Source of the DNA: Treponema sp.
Lineage (GTDB): Bacteria > Spirochaetota > Spirochaetia > Treponematales > Breznakiellaceae
Direction of reading: 5' to 3'
DNA: 8,795 nucleotides
Assembly (NCBI GenBank): GCA_031255875.1
Contig: JAIRRR010000092.1
Span: forward strand, 1 to 8,795
The notes beneath the pieces were generated by a model. That model worked only from the letters and a program-made list of their open reading frames with translations. It made no database searches and had not been told where the DNA came from. The translations under genes were made by a program, and so were the position numbers. The stretch's first letter is position 1, and every line of letters starts with the position of its first letter. This document shows positions 6,718 to 8,795 of the stretch, one piece after another.

Positions 6718-7971
6718 TTACCGCAAAGCGTCGTTTTTGCCGTCAGCAGTATCGCGTTTACCGGCATTGCCGCCGCTTTCAACAGAATCCGCCGTAGCGC
6801 CGATGAGCCCGGACAGCGGCCGTATAACAAGCCCGTCCCCCGGCTTTACCATGTCCGCGGCCCTGACCACCGCGCCGTTATCTTTCCGCGTCACCAGGGA
6901 AAAACCGCGTTCCATTACCGTCATGGGGCTGGAGGCCTCGAGCGCGGTAAAGGCCAGGTCCAGCCTTACCCGCAGATCCCGCACGCGCCCGGAAATGGCG
7001 GTTAAAAGCGTTTCTTTTGCGTCGTCAAAACGCACCAGGCGCGGCTGGAGAATCGCGCGGAAACGGTACTCCATATCCTCGACGCTGAAAGGCTTGAGCA
7101 GGAGGCGCACCCGGTCAAGCCGGGCGCTTACCGTCTCCGTCATGGTCCGCGACAGAACTTCCACTATATGCGCCGCGTCGTAACGCCCCTCGCTCACCAG
7201 TTCCGCAGCCGCCGAGGGGGTAGGCGCCCTCAGGTCGGAGGCGTAGTCCGAAAGGGCCCAGTCGATTTCGTGCCCCACGGCGCTCACCACGGGTATGGCG
7301 GAGGCGGCCACCGCGCGTACCACGGCTTCTTCCGAAAAAGGCAGGAGATCCTCAAGGGACCCGCCGCCCCGCCCCACGATGAGCACATCCGCGAGATCCC
7401 AGGCGTTCGCCTGCTCTATACGCCGGGCAATCGCCTCAGCCGCCCCCGCGCCCTGCACCGGGCAGGGCAGAATCACCACCCGCACGCCGGCGGCCCGCCG
7501 CCCCAGAATATTGAGGATATCCCGGACCGCCGCTCCCGTGGGGGAACTCACCACCCCGACGGTCTCCGGAAAACGGGGCAGATCCTTCTTCCGGTCCTCG
7601 TCAAAAAGCCCCTCTTCCGCGAGAAGCCGCTTCCGTTTTTCAAGGAGCGCCAGTATGTCGCCGGTCCCGGCCTGCTCCATCTCCTCGCAGACAATCTGGT
7701 AGCTCCCCCGCTGGGCGTAGACCGAGATCGCCCCGCGCACGCGCAGCAGCATCCCGTCTTTCGGTTCAAAGGCCAGGGACCTCAGCCGGTTCTTGAACAT
7801 GACGCCGGATATCGCGGCCCCGGTGTCCTTCAAGGTAAAGTAAAGGTGCCCCGTGCTGGAAGGCCGGCAGTTGGAAAGCTCCCCTTCGACAAGCACCGTG
7901 CCGAATTCCCCCTCCAGCTTGAGCCTGATGCGTTCGGTCAGCTCGGACACGGTAAATTTCGCGGCGCTCAT
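6718..7971 (-). CDS. xseA: Exodeoxyribonuclease VII large subunit
   Basis: This is the catalytic subunit of ExoVII, which degrades single-stranded DNA from both ends to oligonucleotides. The 417 residues contain an N-terminal OB-fold (about 5-100, opening with the family-typical KFTVSELTERIRLKLE and VEGELSN). The catalytic domain has GRGGGSLEDL (200-209), AVGHEID (231-237) and DLRAPTPSAAAE (246-257). A long helical region (about 258-345) binds XseB, and a C-terminal segment has the RGFSLV motif (355-360). The reading frame extends another 48 codons to 8115, but those residues are unlike XseA, and a promoter with a perfect -10 lies within them. ATG at 7971 is therefore preferred. No clear Shine-Dalgarno precedes this ATG; GGGCGGG is 12 bases away, so the start is slightly uncertain. 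It is the first gene of the xseA-xseB-mutL operon. Confidence 0.94.
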   Translation of the reverse strand: MSAAKFTVSELTERIRLKLEGEFGTVLVEGELSNCRPSSTGHLYFTLKDTGAAISGVMFKNRLRSLAFEPKDGMLLRVRGAISVYAQRGSYQIVCEEMEQAGTGDILALLEKRKRLLAEEGLFDEDRKKDLPRFPETVGVVSSPTGAAVRDILNILGRRAAGVRVVILPCPVQGAGAAEAIARRIEQANAWDLADVLIVGRGGGSLEDLLPFSEEAVVRAVAASAIPVVSAVGHEIDWALSDYASDLRAPTPSAAAELVSEGRYDAAHIVEVLSRTMTETVSARLDRVRLLLKPFSVEDMEYRFRAILQPRLVRFDDAKETLLTAISGRVRDLRVRLDLAFTALEASSPMTVMERGFSLVTRKDNGAVVRAADMVKPGDGLVIRPLSGLIGATADSVESGGNAGKRDTADGKNDALR

Positions 7972-7990
7972 GAATCTGCGTTTCCCGCCC

Positions 7991-8019
7991 GGCCGTAACG
8001 CGCGGCCGGCCCGCCGCGC
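7991..8019 (-). promoter_or_regulatory. GC-rich alternative hairpins in the xseA leader
   Basis: The predicted xseA leader can form one of two overlapping stems: GCGCGGC/GCCGCGC (8000-8006 with 8013-8019, 6-base loop) or GGCCG/CGGCC (7991-7995 with 8003-8007). They share bases and so exclude each other. This could modulate translation of a gene with no obvious Shine-Dalgarno, but GC-rich sequence forms such stems readily by chance. Confidence 0.3.
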
Positions 8020-8044
8020 AGGGGTAAAGTTGTCACAGTTGTTC

Positions 8045-8073
8045 ATTATAAAGGGGCTTTGCCGGGAAGGCAA
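8045..8073 (-). promoter_or_regulatory. Sigma70-type promoter of the xseA-xseB-mutL operon
   Basis: Read on the - strand, TTGCCT (8073-8068; 4 of 6 matches to TTGACA) is followed after exactly 17 bases by TATAAT (8050-8045), a perfect -10. The expected transcription start near 8038 gives a leader of about 67 bases before the ATG at 7971. The perfect -10 within 60-70% GC surroundings is unlikely to be casual. Confidence 0.7.
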
Positions 8074-8099
8074 GCCGTCGCCCGCCGGAAAGCGGGCGA
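8055..8099. repeat. Two adjacent inverted repeats overlapping and upstream of the xseA promoter
   Basis: GGCTTTGCC (8055-8063) and GGCAAGCC (8069-8076) form an imperfect inverted repeat (one unpaired base) spanning the -35 and part of the spacer. Next to it, TCGCCCGC (8078-8085) and GCGGGCGA (8092-8099) form a perfect 8-bp stem with loop CGGAAA. Possible roles are operators for the xseA promoter or stems that end rubrerythrin transcription on the - strand. Neither is followed by a run of T on either strand beyond CCTTTAT after the first, so an intrinsic terminator is only weakly supported. Confidence 0.45.
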
Positions 8100-8126
8100 G
8101 GGATGAAACGGGCAATTAAACAATGA

Positions 8127-8185
8127 CCACGGACGGAATAAGGAATAGCGGACAACAAACCCATATTCGTCCGCGCCGTCAGTGG
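8127..8185. repeat. Long imperfect inverted repeat in the rubrerythrin-xseA gap
   Basis: Outer arms CCACGGACGG (8127-8136) and CCGTCAGTGG (8176-8185) are inverse complements with one mismatch. Nested inside, GCGGAC (8148-8153) pairs with GTCCGC (8169-8174) around a 15-base loop. Together they would make a bulged stem-loop of 59 bases. On the - strand it lies downstream of rubrerythrin and is followed by TCATTGTTTAATT, so it may act as an imperfect transcription end for that gene. It could also be a remnant of a mobile-element end. Confidence 0.45.
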
Positions 8186-8240
8186 TTTGAGTTCTTAATC
8201 TATCTGTTTAGGACAGGACCCCGGTGTAAGCACCAAGCTG

Positions 8241-8795
8241 CTAGTTTTCCGGTTCCGCCGGAATATAGGCCTGCAAGCCCGACCAGGGAATGTCCGCGTA
8301 TGTGCAGACAGGGCATTCTTTGGGCGCGGTCTTGGCGCTTATCGTGTTTCCGCAATTGACGCACTGCCAGGTCAGGGTATTGCCCTTTACGGGGGCCTGT
8401 TTCCTGTCAATGCCCTGGAGCAGTTTCAAATAACGTTCTTCGTGTTTCTTCTCAATTTCCGCGATCTGCCTGAAACGCGCCGCGATGTCCTTGAAGCCTT
8501 CCTCTTCCGCTGTTTTCGCGAATTCGACGTACATGGAGGTCCATTCGTAGTTCTCGCCGCCGGCGGCCTCTTTCAAATTCGCCTCGGTGTCCCCGATTCC
8601 GTCAAGCAACTTGAACCATATCTTTGCGTGTTCCTGCTCGTTGACCGCCGTTTCCTCAAAGATACGGGCAATCCGCAGATACCCCTCTTCCCGGGCCCTC
8701 GACGCAAAGTAGTGGTACTTGCCGCGGGCCTGCGATTCTCCCGCAAAAGCCGTCTGCAAATTTATCTCAGTCTTACTGCCTTTTAAATCTGCCAT
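8241..8795 (-). CDS. rbr: Rubrerythrin (diiron peroxidase with C-terminal rubredoxin domain)
   Basis: This cytosolic enzyme of anaerobes reduces hydrogen peroxide to water, taking electrons through its rubredoxin iron from NAD(P)H-dependent donors. The 184 residues comprise a four-helix ferritin-like domain (about 1-130) and a rubredoxin-like domain (about 140-180). Visible diiron ligands are E20 (FAGESQAR), E53 with H56 (NEQEH), E81 and E84 (ENYEWT), and E115 with H118 (EIEKKH). The iron-sulfur site is C145xxC148 and C161xxC164 with 12 residues between pairs, the rubrerythrin spacing. The N-terminus [20 protein letters not shown] matches full-length family members, so the ATG at 8795-8793, on the last bases of the window, is likely the true start. 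Its ribosome site and promoter lie outside. It points to an anaerobic, oxygen-exposed lifestyle. No strong intrinsic terminator follows its TAG. Confidence 0.97.
   Translation of the reverse strand: MADLKGSKTEINLQTAFAGESQARGKYHYFASRAREEGYLRIARIFEETAVNEQEHAKIWFKLLDGIGDTEANLKEAAGGENYEWTSMYVEFAKTAEEEGFKDIAARFRQIAEIEKKHEERYLKLLQGIDRKQAPVKGNTLTWQCVNCGNTISAKTAPKECPVCTYADIPWSGLQAYIPAEPEN

Noticed and set aside
7168..7998. 276-codon open frame on + opposite xseA
   Set aside because: It is antisense to conserved XseA motifs and is His/Arg/Gly/Pro-rich without domain features.
7972..8115. 48-codon N-terminal extension of xseA
   Set aside because: The extension is unlike XseA, which normally begins just before FTVSEL, and it contains the promoter with a perfect -10 box.
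8223..8234. Terminator hairpin GGTG-TAAG-CACC after rubrerythrin
   Set aside because: The stem is only 4 bp and no T-tract follows on the - strand.

Overview
The window is a GC-rich, densely coding bacterial chromosome segment carrying housekeeping genes. Gene content and protein style suggest a spirochaete, probably a Treponema-like anaerobe. The pointers are an N-terminally anchored two-PDZ HtrA ending its hydrophobic stretch in a Cys, an ApeA-type M18 aminopeptidase, rubrerythrin, and a MutL with endonuclease motifs. This taxonomic guess is inference from protein character, not a database match.

The left half (1-4558) is on the + strand. It holds the 3' part of a J-domain/helical-repeat protein gene, then map (methionine aminopeptidase) only 6 bases later, a 142-base gap with a candidate promoter, htrA/degP (envelope serine protease), and apeA (M18 metallo-aminopeptidase) starting with TTG behind a good Shine-Dalgarno. 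The shared theme is protein maturation, quality control and peptide turnover.

The middle and right (4584-7971) is a convergent - strand operon, xseA-xseB-mutL. It encodes both exonuclease VII subunits followed by the mismatch-repair protein MutL. The xseB stop and mutL start share one base (TAATG), and xseB begins 11 bases after xseA. A strong promoter-like sequence (TTGCCT, 17-base spacer, TATAAT) lies at 8045-8073. It falls inside the longest possible xseA reading frame, which supports the shorter, family-typical start at 7971.

The right end holds rubrerythrin on the - strand, with its start codon on the last bases of the window. Between rubrerythrin and xseA (7972-8240) is a 269-base non-coding stretch with several inverted repeats, the promoter, and an AT-richer patch that may be a decayed mobile-element remnant.

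I found no clearly new biological system. The observations most worth a second look are the repair operon pairing ExoVII with MutL, the acidic-residue substitution in the MutL endonuclease motif, a perfect 10-bp hairpin inside mutL, and the structured intergenic region beside rubrerythrin.
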